A stretch of DNA of 64,000 nt, from the NCBI RefSeq assembly GCF_029893085.1, contig NZ_JARXWI010000001.1:124001-188000 (forward strand), written 5' to 3'. The notes below the pieces were generated by a model. It was not told the DNA's origin and made no database searches. It saw only the letters and a program-made list of their open reading frames with translations. Source of the DNA: Parabacteroides sp. PFB2-10. GTDB taxonomy: Bacteria; Bacteroidota; Bacteroidia; Bacteroidales; Tannerellaceae. A program made the position numbers and the translations under genes. Shown here piece after piece: positions 36,276 through 46,344 of this stretch. How positions within the stretch are numbered: position 1 is the stretch's first letter; each line of letters starts with the position of its first letter.

Positions 36276-37310
36276 ATGAAGAAAAAAATTTTAGTGACAG
36301 GAGGAACCGGTTACATCGGATCACACACCGTAGTGGAGTTGCAGCAGGCAGGGTACGAAGTGATTATTATCGACAACCTGTCGAACTCCAACATCGAAGT
36401 GTTGGATGGTATTGAAAAGATTACCGGTATTCGTCCTGTATTTGCCAAACTTGACTTGAATAACAAAGAGGGGCTACGTGATGTATTGAAATCGAACCCG
36501 GGCATCCAGGGTATTATTCATTTCGCAGCCAGCAAAGCAGTAGGCGAGTCTGTACATAAGCCATTGCTTTATTACCGTAACAACATCGTGACCCTGATCA
36601 ACCTATTGGATCTGATGCCTGAGTTTGATATCAAGGGAATTGTATTCTCTTCCTCTTGTACGGTTTACGGACAGCCTGATATTCTTCCTGTAACAGAAGA
36701 TGCTCCTATTAAGCCGGCTCTGTCGCCTTACGGAAACACCAAGCAGATCAACGAAGAGATTATCCGCGATGCTATCTACGCGAATCTGCCCTTCAAGAGC
36801 ATTATCCTTCGCTATTTCAACCCGATCGGAGCACATCCGTCGGCAGAGATCGGCGAGTTGCCGAACGGCGTACCACAAAACCTGGTGCCATTCGTGACAC
36901 AAACTGCCATGGGAATCCGCCAGGAATTAAGCGTATTCGGCGACGATTACAACACACCTGACGGTTCTTGTATCCGCGACTATATCAATGTGGTCGACCT
37001 GGCGAAGGCGCACGTGATCGCTATGGATCGCATGTTGGAGAATAAATCGGAAGACAAACTGGAAGTATTCAACCTGGGAACAGGTCGTGGCGTTTCGGTT
37101 TTGGAACTGCTCCATGCGTTTGAAGCCGGAACGGGCGTAAAGGTCCCCTACAAGATCGTAGGCCGCCGTGAAGGTGATATCGAAAAAGTGTGGGCAAACC
37201 CCGAACATGCCAACAACGTATTGGGTTGGACAGCCAAGGAAACGGTTGAAGATACCCTAATCACTGCCTGGAGCTGGCAAAAACGTTTGCGCGAAAAAGG
37301 CATTCAATAA
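36276..37310 (+). CDS. galE: UDP-glucose 4-epimerase
   Basis: Interconverts UDP-glucose and UDP-galactose for cell-envelope sugars and galactose use. 344 residues of the extended short-chain dehydrogenase family. The NAD motif is GGTGYIGSHTV at 8-18; the catalytic Ser lies in SSSCTVYGQP and Tyr/Lys in YGNTKQINEE. The 34-base gap after rnfA and the lack of a promoter motif suggest co-transcription with rnf. A strong terminator follows. Confidence 0.94.
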   Translation: MKKKILVTGGTGYIGSHTVVELQQAGYEVIIIDNLSNSNIEVLDGIEKITGIRPVFAKLDLNNKEGLRDVLKSNPGIQGIIHFAASKAVGESVHKPLLYYRNNIVTLINLLDLMPEFDIKGIVFSSSCTVYGQPDILPVTEDAPIKPALSPYGNTKQINEEIIRDAIYANLPFKSIILRYFNPIGAHPSAEIGELPNGVPQNLVPFVTQTAMGIRQELSVFGDDYNTPDGSCIRDYINVVDLAKAHVIAMDRMLENKSEDKLEVFNLGTGRGVSVLELLHAFEAGTGVKVPYKIVGRREGDIEKVWANPEHANNVLGWTAKETVEDTLITAWSWQKRLREKGIQ

Positions 37311-37335
37311 GATGATAGAATAGCTATATAATAAG

Positions 37336-37365
37336 AAATCCCGGAGGAAACCCCGGGATTTTTTT
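37336..37365 (+). terminator. terminator after galE
   Basis: AAATCCCGG (37336) pairs with CCGGGATTT (37353-37361), then a T-run. It closes the rnf-galE unit and may also serve the convergent pectate lyase. Confidence 0.85.
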
Positions 37366-37395
37366 ATGATCATTCCCCATCAGGGTGATTTGGAG

Positions 37396-38508
37396 TTAGT
37401 CTTCCCAGTCGTATTGCACACGCCATTTGTCGTAAAGGGGATAGAGTTTGGCCGGTCGGTTATTGTACCAACTATACCCATTACGGCGTTCGGAGCCAAT
37501 CTCCTCCAGATGCTTTCGAGGTATGCCGTCGCGGTCGCAAACAAAAGGTTCGCCCTTTTCCAGATCGTAAAACCGTGCCCATATCGGATCGGCCTCCGGG
37601 TCTTCGACTAAACGAACTGTCCGTTCTCCATCGATCATCACACCTCGTTCGTAACGCAGACCTGTCAGTTTGTAGGTGTCAAACCATTTCATGGCTCCGG
37701 TAATTGCTTTTTTGACCGATGCGTCCGGATGGGGGAGGCTCATCAGTAGATCGACAATGGCGGCACTCTCTTGCGAGCAATAGGAGGGGAGTTCATAGCT
37801 GCGCGCATACGTCGGCAACAAGGTCTCACGGTCGTGCTGCTGACACCAGATGGTGGGTTGCCCGTCTACGATAATCTGTGTTTTCAGGATGCAGCTAATG
37901 GCTCGGTTGAAGGAGTCCGATAGCCGCTGGGATAGCTCCTCGTCTACCAGATTGCCTTCGTAAGGCGATTGTCTGTTCATCATATCGCGAAAGAGGAAAA
38001 GGATGTTCACAATAGCGTCATCGTTGTAGGTGATAGCTACCTGGTAGCCACGTGTCTCCGGCCAGAACTGAGGCCATCCGCCATTATCGTACTGACCGTT
38101 TAACAGGTAATCGATCCCTCGGCGAAAAGCATCGCGATAGCGGGTTTCCCCGGTTTGTTGATACAAACGTGCCAGGTAAGTCATTTGCATCGTAGTCGCA
38201 TTGTTGTCGATGGTCGAGTCGTCGCGTCGGGCTTGTTCTTTCAATAGTTGTTCTCGTTCTTCCCCGCTCAGTTCCCGGGTCATATCGATATTCTTAGGCC
38301 AACCGCCTGTAGCGCGTTGGTAAAGGAGTAGCTGATCGCCTATGCGACGCGCCTCTTCGGTTTGGAAAAACGCTTGGCTGGTTTCCCGTAAAAGATGTTG
38401 TTTGTCTACATGTTGTTGCGCCGTCAGGGCAAACGAACAGGTTGTCAGGAAGAAAAAGACGAACAGGAAGTTGGCGTGTCGCCTGTTTGATTCGTTAACT
38501 GGTTTCAT
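37396..38508 (-). CDS. secreted pectate lyase, polysaccharide lyase family 10
   Basis: 370 residues with an N-terminal signal (hydrophobic run FLFVFFFLTTCSFALTAQ). Typical PL10 (PelA) segments are GGWPKNIDM, STIDNNATTMQMTYLARLY, GGWPQFWPETRGY and TYNDDAIVNILFL. These enzymes cleave polygalacturonate by calcium-assisted beta-elimination in an alpha/alpha toroid fold. It would act in the periplasm. No SusC/SusD or other pectin genes are next to it. Confidence 0.87.
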   Translation of the reverse strand: MKPVNESNRRHANFLFVFFFLTTCSFALTAQQHVDKQHLLRETSQAFFQTEEARRIGDQLLLYQRATGGWPKNIDMTRELSGEEREQLLKEQARRDDSTIDNNATTMQMTYLARLYQQTGETRYRDAFRRGIDYLLNGQYDNGGWPQFWPETRGYQVAITYNDDAIVNILFLFRDMMNRQSPYEGNLVDEELSQRLSDSFNRAISCILKTQIIVDGQPTIWCQQHDRETLLPTYARSYELPSYCSQESAAIVDLLMSLPHPDASVKKAITGAMKWFDTYKLTGLRYERGVMIDGERTVRLVEDPEADPIWARFYDLEKGEPFVCDRDGIPRKHLEEIGSERRNGYSWYNNRPAKLYPLYDKWRVQYDWED

Positions 38509-38648
38509 AATCGTATGATGGCGGTAAAAAATTTCATATACAGTCGGTGGTAAATGTAGTTGTTTTCTTCTGAATAGGCAATAACAGAGGAAAGGAACAG
38601 AAACGAAGAAGGGGTCGACCGGAAACCGGACAACCCCTTTCTACGAGA

Positions 38649-38720
38649 GCGGAAGACGGGGCTCAAACCCGCGACCCTCAGCTTGGAAGGCTAATGCTCT
38701 ATCAACTGAGCTACTTCCGC
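38649..38720 (-). tRNA. tRNA-Gly (anticodon TCC)
   Basis: 72-nt minus-strand cloverleaf beginning GCGGAAGTAGCTCAGTTGAT. Acceptor stem GCGGAAG/CTTCCGC, anticodon loop CTTCCAA, T-loop GGTTTGAGCC. No encoded CCA. Confidence 0.95.
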
Positions 38721-38736
38721 AAATTGTTTTTTTATG

Positions 38737-38820
38737 TGGGCAGTGATGGATTCGAACCACCGAAGTCGAAAGACAGCTGAGTTACAGTCAGCCCCATTTG
38801 GCCACTCTGGTAACTGCCCA
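38737..38820 (-). tRNA. tRNA-Tyr (anticodon GTA)
   Basis: 84-nt class II tRNA on the minus strand with acceptor TGGGCAG/CTGCCCA, anticodon stem-loop CTGACTGTAACTCAG, a long variable arm and T-loop GGTTCGAATCC. It lies 16 bases upstream of tRNA-Gly and is probably co-transcribed with it. Confidence 0.95.
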
Positions 38821-38855
38821 AAATGCGTTTCTCTAAACGCAGTGCAAAGGTAAGA

Positions 38856-39350
38856 TTAATTTCGCAATTTGCAAGAAAAATCTGCCATTTTTATTGCGGT
38901 TACAGCCGCTTCTTCTCCTTTATTTCCATACTTTCCACCGGCACGATCCTCGGCCTGCTGCATATTATCGGTCGTTAATAGTCCGAAAATGAATGGGATA
39001 TCATACATCAGGTTCAATTCAGTCACGCCCTGCGTCACACTGTCGCATACATAATCAAAATGCGGGGTATCGCCGCGCACAACGCATCCCAATACAATCA
39101 CCGCATCCAATTCTTTGCTTTCCGCCAGTCGTTTCGCTCCAAAGGTCAATTCGACGCTTCCCGGCACCCGCCCAATCAGAATATTGCTCTGCTTCACCCC
39201 ATGTCTTTCCAACACATTGCATGCCCCTTCGAGCAGCTTCTCTGTTATAGCGCGGTTCCATTCCGCCACCACGATCCCGACATTCATCTCTGAAGCGTCC
39301 GGGACGCTATTGAAATCATACGCTGATAAGTTTTGATATGCTGTTGCCAT
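38856..39350 (-). CDS. ribH: 6,7-dimethyl-8-ribityllumazine synthase
   Basis: Penultimate riboflavin enzyme; forms a large icosahedral or pentameric assembly in the cytoplasm. 164 residues. [32 protein letters not shown] and [15 protein letters not shown] (catalytic H97) are diagnostic. It lies just downstream of a TPR membrane protein on the same strand, with a hairpin between. The two are co-located in other Bacteroidales. Confidence 0.95.
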   Translation of the reverse strand: MATAYQNLSAYDFNSVPDASEMNVGIVVAEWNRAITEKLLEGACNVLERHGVKQSNILIGRVPGSVELTFGAKRLAESKELDAVIVLGCVVRGDTPHFDYVCDSVTQGVTELNLMYDIPFIFGLLTTDNMQQAEDRAGGKYGNKGEEAAVTAIKMADFSCKLRN

Positions 39351-39365
39351 ATTCTTTTAACTTAA

Positions 39366-39400
39366 AAGAGGATGTCTCGTTTTGACCAAGACATCCTCTT
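39366..39400 (-). terminator. hairpin between the TPR gene and ribH
   Basis: Perfect 12-bp stem AAGAGGATGTCT/AGACATCCTCTT with an 11-base loop, followed by TTTTAAG on the minus strand. It probably acts as a terminator or partial attenuator ahead of ribH. Confidence 0.7.
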
Positions 39401-39426
39401 GAATGTGTTTATTTCATTTGGAATAA

Positions 39427-40119
39427 TTACTTGCCTAATTCGATGGCGCGCGTGATATATTTATCGATATCAACCGCTTCCATGGAATTGAAATACTTTT
39501 CTTTGATGGTGGTATATACCTTCTCCGCCTCTTTATACTGACCAAGGCTTTCGTAAGCAGCACCCGCTTTCTTTAAAAAGGTCGGGCTAACCACGCTATT
39601 GTCGGCCATCTTAGCTGCTTTCTCGAAATAAGAAATACCCTCTTTCACCTGTCCCATGTTCACATAGCAATCGCCAACCTCGCCAAAAACAGCCGGAGAG
39701 ATCATCTGGTCTTTCGCACTAAAGGCTTTCAGGTTCTTTATCGCCGCGTCGTTTTCTCCCAGGTGGTAGTAGCTGATTCCTGCATAGGCTTTTGCTAAAT
39801 TACCGGATTTAGTACTGCCGTATTGTTTGATAATACTTTCAAAGCCTTCGTAATCGACACCATTTCCATGCAGTGCAAGCGCAAACGAGTCACGCAAAAA
39901 GTAATGTTCGCCTTTGAAAAGAGCGGCTTCCGCTTTCTTCTCACGCGGAATCAGGTATCCGTGGTGTACTCCCAAAATAATTGCCACAACAACGGCCACA
40001 GCCAACACACCATACATCAGGTGTTTTGAATATTTTTCCATAAACTGCTCCGAGCGTGAAACAATTTCACCTACTTCTACTTCACTTTTGGTAGCGCCTT
40101 TTTTCTTATTGGTAACCAT
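39427..40119 (-). CDS. membrane-anchored TPR protein (YfgM-like)
   Basis: 230 residues. A cytoplasmic N-terminus (VTNKKKGATKSEVEVGEIV) precedes one span (about 35-56, YGVLAVAVVVAIILGVHHGY), and the rest is TPR-like helical repeats (NLAKAYAGISYYHLGENDAA, GEVGDCYVNMGQVKEGISY, GAAYESLGQYKEAEKVY). This layout matches YfgM-type proteins, which assist protein folding or export at the membrane in other bacteria. The role here is inferred from the architecture only. Confidence 0.8.
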   Translation of the reverse strand: MVTNKKKGATKSEVEVGEIVSRSEQFMEKYSKHLMYGVLAVAVVVAIILGVHHGYLIPREKKAEAALFKGEHYFLRDSFALALHGNGVDYEGFESIIKQYGSTKSGNLAKAYAGISYYHLGENDAAIKNLKAFSAKDQMISPAVFGEVGDCYVNMGQVKEGISYFEKAAKMADNSVVSPTFLKKAGAAYESLGQYKEAEKVYTTIKEKYFNSMEAVDIDKYITRAIELGK

Positions 40120-40183
40120 AATCTATTTAAGATGTTTATTAATTCTCTTCTGTCACTCCGAAAGCCTTTTCGGATTCAAAGCG

Positions 40184-40191
40184 CAAAAGTA
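40184..40191 (-). promoter_or_regulatory. candidate promoter of the TPR gene
   Basis: Minus-strand TACTTTTG, 65 bases before the start codon; divergent from the recF promoter motif. Confidence 0.5.
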
Positions 40192-40234
40192 GTTTTTTTT
40201 ATGGAATAAACTACACTTACGAGCTATATTTTTT

Positions 40235-40242
40235 TAATTTTG
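40235..40242 (+). promoter_or_regulatory. candidate recF promoter
   Basis: TAATTTTG, 19 bases before the recF ATG. Confidence 0.5.
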
Positions 40243-40261
40243 TACGATTAAAACGGCGCGG

Positions 40262-41365
40262 ATGATACTTCATAAACTCTCTGTTCTCAACTACAAGAAT
40301 ATTCTCCAAACGGAAGTGGCGTTTTCTCCTAAAATGAATTGTTTCTTTGGGAACAACGGCATGGGGAAGACCAACCTCTTAGACGCAATCTATTACCTGT
40401 CGTTCTGTAAAAGCCACCTCCATACAAACGAGAGCCAGATCATCCACCACAACGAAGACACCTGCGTCATCCAGGGCTTTTACGAAACCGATGGGCGTAC
40501 CGAAGATATCTTCTGCGCCATGCGTCGCCGCCAACGCAAACAATTCAAACGCAACAAGAAGGAATACGATAAACTCTCGGAACATATCGGGCTGATCCCG
40601 TTAGTCATGGTTTCGCCTGCCGACTCCACCCTGATCCAGGGAGGAAGCGAAGAGCGCCGCCGTTTCCTGGATATGATCATCTCCCAGCATGATCCCTCCT
40701 ACCTGCACGCGCTCATACAATACAACAAAGCATTATTACAACGCAATGCTTTATTGAAAGAGCAATCGCGCGACTATTCGCTTTACGATGTGATCGAAAT
40801 GCAACTCGATCGCTACGGCCTCGCAGTATACGAAAAACGGAAGCAGCTGATCGAAGAGTTTATTCCTCTTTTCAACCAATACTATCAGGCCATTTGCGGA
40901 GAGGCAGAAACAGTCGGACTCACCTACCGTTCTCAACTGATGCAGGCCGATTTGAGCGAGCAGTTGGTTGCCAACCGCGAGCGCGACCTGATCCTGGGTT
41001 ACACCTCTTCAGGTATCCACAAAGACGAATTGGAAATGACCTTAGGCGCTAACCTGATCCGCCGTATCGGCTCACAAGGACAGAACAAAACCTACCTGAT
41101 CGCCCTGAAGCTGGCGCAATACGCTTTCCTGTTGGAGAAAGGAGGCTCCAGGCCTATCCTGTTATTAGACGATATTTTCGACAAATTAGACGCCAACCGG
41201 GTGGAGCAGATCATTCAATTAGTCGGCAACGACAGCTTCGGACAGATCTTCATCACCGACACCAACCGTAAATACCTCGATGAGATACTGGCGACCATGC
41301 CACACGACTATGCCCTGTTCCAGGTCGAACAAGGTGAAGTAACCAATCTGACACCCAAAGAATGA
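40262..41365 (+). CDS. recF: DNA replication and repair protein RecF
   Basis: SMC-like ATPase that loads RecA at single-strand gaps with RecO and RecR. 367 residues. Walker A is GNNGMGKTNLLDAIYYLSF near 30-48, the signature region is QGGSEERRRFLDMIIS near 121, and Walker B is ILLLDDIFDKLDANR near 300. It overlaps the next gene by four bases. No dnaA or dnaN is adjacent, as is usual in Bacteroidetes. Confidence 0.94.
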   Translation: MILHKLSVLNYKNILQTEVAFSPKMNCFFGNNGMGKTNLLDAIYYLSFCKSHLHTNESQIIHHNEDTCVIQGFYETDGRTEDIFCAMRRRQRKQFKRNKKEYDKLSEHIGLIPLVMVSPADSTLIQGGSEERRRFLDMIISQHDPSYLHALIQYNKALLQRNALLKEQSRDYSLYDVIEMQLDRYGLAVYEKRKQLIEEFIPLFNQYYQAICGEAETVGLTYRSQLMQADLSEQLVANRERDLILGYTSSGIHKDELEMTLGANLIRRIGSQGQNKTYLIALKLAQYAFLLEKGGSRPILLLDDIFDKLDANRVEQIIQLVGNDSFGQIFITDTNRKYLDEILATMPHDYALFQVEQGEVTNLTPKE

Positions 41366-41655
41366 AACGCAAGAACACACAAACATTAGGCGAGGTATTG
41401 CGTGATTTTCTGGAAGAGAACCGCGCCTTGCGCTCGAAGATATACGAAACCCGCATCGAACGATCGTGGGGCGAGGTGCTTGGCCCGATGGTGATGCAAT
41501 ACACCCGCAACCTTTATGTGCGCAATGGCGTATTATATGTGTCGCTCACCTCCGCCGTATTACGCAGCGAGCTCACCCTTTGTCGCGACCGCCTGGTGAA
41601 AAGCCTGAACGAACACGCCGGAGACGAAGTGATTAAAGAGATTGTGATACGGTAG
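41362..41655 (+). CDS. DUF721 (DciA-like) protein
   Basis: 97 residues. LGEVLRDFLEENRALRSKIY, SWGEVLGPMVMQYTRNLYVR and LYVSLTSAVLRSELTL match DUF721. In other bacteria the DciA branch assists replicative helicase loading, and its coupling to recF (ATGA overlap) fits a replication or repair role, though that is inference. Complete. Confidence 0.83.
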   Translation: MKRKNTQTLGEVLRDFLEENRALRSKIYETRIERSWGEVLGPMVMQYTRNLYVRNGVLYVSLTSAVLRSELTLCRDRLVKSLNEHAGDEVIKEIVIR

Positions 41656-41666
41656 GGGCTGCTTCA

Positions 41667-43022
41667 TTAGCCGAGATCATGTTCGTCCAATCTGTTTGCC
41701 CATAGATACCTATTGGTTTCTTTCACCAGCACTTTCGACAAAAGTAATAATGAGACGAGATTGGGAATAGCCATCAGGGCATTCATACAATCGGAAAAGT
41801 TCCACACCAGAGCCAGGTTAGTAACTGAACCAACGAAGATGGCCGCAATCCAAACGATCCGATAGAGTTTGATCCACTTCCTTCCGCCAAGGTATTCAAC
41901 TGCTTTCTCGGCATAATAAGACCAGCCTAATATAGTGGAAAAAGCAAAGGTGATGATGCCGACAGACAGAATAATGGGCCCTACGGTCGGAATCTTGTCG
42001 AAGGCCGCCTTAGTCAATGCAGCCCCCTGCGTGTAGTCGATATCCGGATGCGCGATAATGCTGCTCACCAGAACCAACCCCGTCAGTGCGCAAATGATGA
42101 CGGTGTCCCAAAAAGTACCGCTGGCCGACACCAATGCCTGGCGTACCGGATTGCGTGTCTGGGCGGCAGCCGCCACAATGGGAGCCGATCCCATCCCCGA
42201 TTCGTTCGAGAATAACCCTCGGGCAATCCCATACCGGGCAGCCATCAATACCGTAGCGCCCACAAATCCACCCCCGGCAGCTCGCGGCGTAAAAGCCGAT
42301 GTCATAATCAACGAGACGGTTTCGCTCAGGTAGGGCGCATTCATATAAAGGATAAAGAGGCAGCCGGCTACATAGAATACCGCCATAAAGGGCACAAACG
42401 CCGTACACACCTTAGCAATGCCTTTCACGCCAAACAAAATAACCAAGGCAACGCCAATACTCAAGACAATCCCGGTTACATACAGCGGAATATCCCACGT
42501 TTCGTTCAATAACATAGAGATGGAATTGGCCTGCACACTATTGCCAATACCAAAGGCCGCCAGCGCGGTAAAGACGCAAAACAAGACGGCCAGCCACTTC
42601 ATCTTCAGCCCCGTGGCCAACGCATACATCGGACCACCGATCATCTCCCCATTCTCGCCTTTCACCCGGTATTTCACCGCAAGCAGTCCTTCACCGTATT
42701 TAGTAGCAATCCCAAACACACCCGTGATCCAACACCAGAACACCGCCCCCGGTCCTCCCAGGCTGACGGCCGTAGCCACCCCGATAATATTTCCGGTACC
42801 GATCGTGGCCGCCAAAGAGGTTACCAACGCGCCAAATTGACTAACGTCGCCCGCGGCCTGTTTATCGCGGGTCACGGAAAGGCGTATAGCGGTGAATATT
42901 TTTCGTTGCGGAAATTTCAGGATAATAGTTAGAAACAAATGGGTACCCAAAAGCAAAATAATCATGGGCCATCCCCAAAGGAAAGAGCTGAGTTGCTCAA
43001 ACAAGTGGTTAACAAATTCCAT
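41667..43022 (-). CDS. sodium:alanine symporter, AGCS family
   Basis: Inner-membrane transporter of 451 residues and about ten to eleven spans that imports alanine or glycine with sodium. Family hallmarks are ATIGTGNIIGVATAVSLGGP, the ITGVFGIATKYGEGLLAVKY segment and RGLFSNESGMGSAPIVAAAA. ILGWSYYAEKAVEYLGG lies near the C-terminus. It stands alone between recF-DUF721 and higBA. Confidence 0.92.
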   Translation of the reverse strand: MEFVNHLFEQLSSFLWGWPMIILLLGTHLFLTIILKFPQRKIFTAIRLSVTRDKQAAGDVSQFGALVTSLAATIGTGNIIGVATAVSLGGPGAVFWCWITGVFGIATKYGEGLLAVKYRVKGENGEMIGGPMYALATGLKMKWLAVLFCVFTALAAFGIGNSVQANSISMLLNETWDIPLYVTGIVLSIGVALVILFGVKGIAKVCTAFVPFMAVFYVAGCLFILYMNAPYLSETVSLIMTSAFTPRAAGGGFVGATVLMAARYGIARGLFSNESGMGSAPIVAAAAQTRNPVRQALVSASGTFWDTVIICALTGLVLVSSIIAHPDIDYTQGAALTKAAFDKIPTVGPIILSVGIITFAFSTILGWSYYAEKAVEYLGGRKWIKLYRIVWIAAIFVGSVTNLALVWNFSDCMNALMAIPNLVSLLLLSKVLVKETNRYLWANRLDEHDLG

Positions 43023-43051
43023 ACGTTCTTTATTTCAATTGAACAAAACTA

Positions 43052-43342
43052 TTATACCTCTATGGAAATACGCACTTTCCCCCCTAATCCCTTCTCTACA
43101 ATATCATATAGAGTTTTAAGTGTTAAGTTGCTCCCATTGTTTTCAATGCGGGAAATGTATTCTCTCTTCTTATCCACAAGTTCTGCTAATTCTGCCTGGG
43201 TAAGATGCTTTTCTTCTCTGGCTTGCCGCAATTGAAGTCCGATCTTAAACCCTTCAAAATCCCGTTCCAGGTTATCCCGGCGTTCAGTTCCAATGGAACC
43301 ATACACGTTGTCTTTTATCTCTTTCCAGCTTTTTGTGTTCAT
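43052..43342 (-). CDS. higA: HigA-like XRE antitoxin
   Basis: 96 residues with a Cro/CI helix-turn-helix: LRQAREEKHLTQAELAELVD, KKREYISRIENNGSN and LTLKTLYDIVEKGL. It follows the toxin gene by 46 bases, the toxin-first order typical of higBA. It should bind the operator upstream of higB and repress the pair. Confidence 0.86.
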   Translation of the reverse strand: MNTKSWKEIKDNVYGSIGTERRDNLERDFEGFKIGLQLRQAREEKHLTQAELAELVDKKREYISRIENNGSNLTLKTLYDIVEKGLGGKVRISIEV

Positions 43343-43388
43343 AATCTTCTTTGGCCTGTTTTCCGGCTCAGGCGTACCTATTTAACAA

Positions 43389-43733
43389 TTAATCTTTTAA
43401 TTTTTCTTCATAATATGAGGTCATAAGCTTTACGGCCTTTTGGATCTCTGACTTAGGTGTTTTCTGGGTTTTCTTCTGGAAGCCATTTAATAAAACAACT
43501 AATTTTTCTCCATCAAAAAAGCAGAATACACGCCAAATGTTTGAGCCTAATTGAATCCGTGCTTCATATAACCCCTCCGATCCTACAATATGTTTCAAGT
43601 AATTAGAAGGAACTCTTTCCAGCGTTTCGATTGCCTCGATTATCTTGAATATCTTATCCTGAATCTTTACTGGTTGCCCAAGCAAAAACTCCTCAAAATA
43701 ATCTTTATAAGCAATAACCTCTCTTACTTTCAT
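43389..43733 (-). CDS. higB: HigB-like toxin (phage-derived Gp49/RelE type)
   Basis: 114 residues. KIQDKIFKIIEAIETLERVP, YLKHIVGSEGLYEARIQLGS, NIWRVFCFFDGEKLVVLLNG and FQKKTQKTPKSEIQKAVKLM are the successive hallmarks of the HigB/Gp49 family, a RelE-fold mRNA interferase. It is upstream of higA on the same strand. A -7 motif ends five bases before its ATG. Confidence 0.88.
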   Translation of the reverse strand: MKVREVIAYKDYFEEFLLGQPVKIQDKIFKIIEAIETLERVPSNYLKHIVGSEGLYEARIQLGSNIWRVFCFFDGEKLVVLLNGFQKKTQKTPKSEIQKAVKLMTSYYEEKLKD

Positions 43734-43737
43734 TACA

Positions 43738-43760
43738 CAAATGTAACTTATATATTACAT
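43738..43760 (-). promoter_or_regulatory. higBA promoter and probable operator
   Basis: Minus-strand TACATTTG (43738-43745) overlaps a 20-bp imperfect palindrome, ATGTAACTTATATATTACAT (43741-43760), as expected for autoregulation by HigA. The closeness to the ATG suggests a very short or no leader. Confidence 0.65.
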
Positions 43761-43818
43761 TTCTACAACTTTATTGAGTTAATAGATGTATTTTTATGGA
43801 AGAAGATCATTTAGTTGC

Positions 43819-43849
43819 TTGCATAATAATCAAAAGGTTATTATATTTG
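43819..43849 (+). promoter_or_regulatory. promoter of the small-ORF/DUF5053 unit
   Basis: TTGC (43819-43822), 19 bases, TATATTTG (43842-43849). It is 45 bases before the small reading frame at 43895. Confidence 0.55.
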
Positions 43850-43894
43850 TAGTAATCAAAACCATTTGACTATTAACTAACCAAATCTAACAAC

Positions 43895-44065
43895 ATGACA
43901 GAAAAAGAAAAACAGGAGCTGATCCAACAAAGAGACAACCTGAAACTGCTCTTTTAGTTCCATACCGGGAACAGGCTGATAAAGGACAACGCAGAGTTTG
44001 AACAACACATTAACGATATATTGGATCTGATTACAGAGATTGAAGAGAAACTAAAAAATAAATAA
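43895..44065 (+). pseudogene. small ORF interrupted by an in-frame amber codon
   Basis: Starts MTEKEKQELIQQRDNLKLLF, meets TAG at 43955-43957, then continues open in the same frame (FHTGNRLIKDNAEFEQHIND onward) to TAA at 44063-44065. Without the TAG it would be a 56-residue acidic helical protein. Reading the TAG as a mutated CAG restores a smooth sequence. It has a promoter motif and lies 32 bases before the DUF5053 gene. It could be a recent nonsense mutation, a read-through site or a sequencing error. Confidence 0.6.
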
Positions 44066-44097
44066 TAAAGCCCCTTGGGGAACAAAACGTATAGAAG

Positions 44098-44523
44098 ATG
44101 AAAACAATATCAACATTTTTGCCCACCGGTGAAATGCAGGCTGATTTTGAAACATATAAAAACATGTCGCCGGCAGAGCGTGAACACTTTCAAAACAAGC
44201 GGGCAGAGCGGGTGGAGTCTATGACGGCAGACGAAAAGCAAGCTTTCTTGTCGGATACAAAAAAGGGATTATCTGCCATAAAAGAGGAGCTGCAGGGGAT
44301 AAATATCTCCCTGGAATTGGGCGATGTAGTGAATGCTATCTCTTTAAGTTATATTGCAAAAACCTATTTCGGGAAAAGCAAAGGCTGGCTTTACCAACGT
44401 ATCAATGGATATAAGGTAAATGGAAAAGCCGCTCAGTTTACCGAAGAAGAGCGAAAACTATTTGCCGCTGCTCTTCACGACCTAAGCAAACGCATAGAAG
44501 ACACCGCGCTTAAATTTGCTTAA
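44098..44523 (+). CDS. DUF5053 family protein
   Basis: 141 residues. The C-terminal half (SLSYIAKTYFGKSKGWLYQR, INGYKVNGKAAQFTEEERKL, FAAALHDLSKRIEDTALKFA) matches small Bacteroidales proteins annotated DUF5053 and looks like a DNA-binding helix-turn-helix. The N-terminal half is charged and helical. It is probably co-transcribed with the interrupted small ORF upstream. Function unknown. Confidence 0.75.
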   Translation: MKTISTFLPTGEMQADFETYKNMSPAEREHFQNKRAERVESMTADEKQAFLSDTKKGLSAIKEELQGINISLELGDVVNAISLSYIAKTYFGKSKGWLYQRINGYKVNGKAAQFTEEERKLFAAALHDLSKRIEDTALKFA

Positions 44524-44544
44524 GATCAAGGTCTATGATAAAAC

Positions 44545-44580
44545 AAAAGGCTGTCCCCATCCGGGAACAGCCTTTTCGTT
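44545..44580. terminator. bidirectional terminator between the DUF5053 gene and eno
   Basis: AAAAGGCTGTCCCC pairs with GGGAACAGCCTTTT around a short loop; T/A tracts on both sides serve the convergent genes. Confidence 0.85.
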
Positions 44581-44602
44581 TATGATTATGTTATCTACTT
44601 TC

Positions 44603-45913
<1,311 letters not shown>

Positions 45914-45969
45914 TTATATATAAATACATTCGTAAACATAGTGGAATACGCCCATTCCGAACGCGACCG

Positions 45970-45977
45970 CAAATTTA
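45970..45977 (-). promoter_or_regulatory. candidate eno promoter
   Basis: Minus-strand TAAATTTG, 80 bases before the start codon. Confidence 0.45.
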
Positions 45978-46182
45978 GCAAATAAAACACTCATATCCGT
46001 GCCTTATTCATTATTTTTTCAACCACCCGCCTAAAAGCCCAAAACCCACCCCAAGCCCCAAAGCAAAGTACCAATAAAAAACTCATTCCGCTTTACAAAA
46101 TGACACGTTAAAGAAGAACAATCGCTCAGCTCAAAAAACCAAAGCGATTCAATGTGAACAAACATTAAAACATCCATTCCCA
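45978..46182. other. spacer without a gene
   Basis: C/A-rich sequence between the eno promoter and the hairpin element at 46183. I see no reading frame, tRNA or obvious hairpin in it. Confidence 0.5.
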
Positions 46183-46335
46183 ACAAAACCCCAAATTTAC
46201 GATTTGTAATTTCCGAGGGACTTTGCGCGCAAAAAAGCGGGACTTCGGAGACAAACTCCCGGGAGAAACACTTTTTAACGTATGGATTTGTAAGTAAAAG
46301 AGGCGTTTTGCTTACAGTCCGTATTTTAACATTTG
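46183..46335 (-). repeat. TTGTAAGCAAAA hairpin element, copy 3
   Basis: Minus-strand copy that aligns along its whole length with 11751-11902: AAATGTTAAAATA, TGTAAGCAAAACG, ATCCATACGTTAAAAAGTGT, TCCCGGGA, GCGCGCAAAGTCCC and ATTACAAATCGTAA blocks in the same order. The central hairpin is less perfect than in copy 1. Confidence 0.85.
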
Positions 46336-46344
46336 AGAAAGGAG

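Noticed and set aside
43170-43178. Perfect DnaA box TTATCCACA
   Set aside because: Single copy inside the higA coding sequence with no cluster, AT-rich unwinding region or dnaA nearby; not evidence for an origin.
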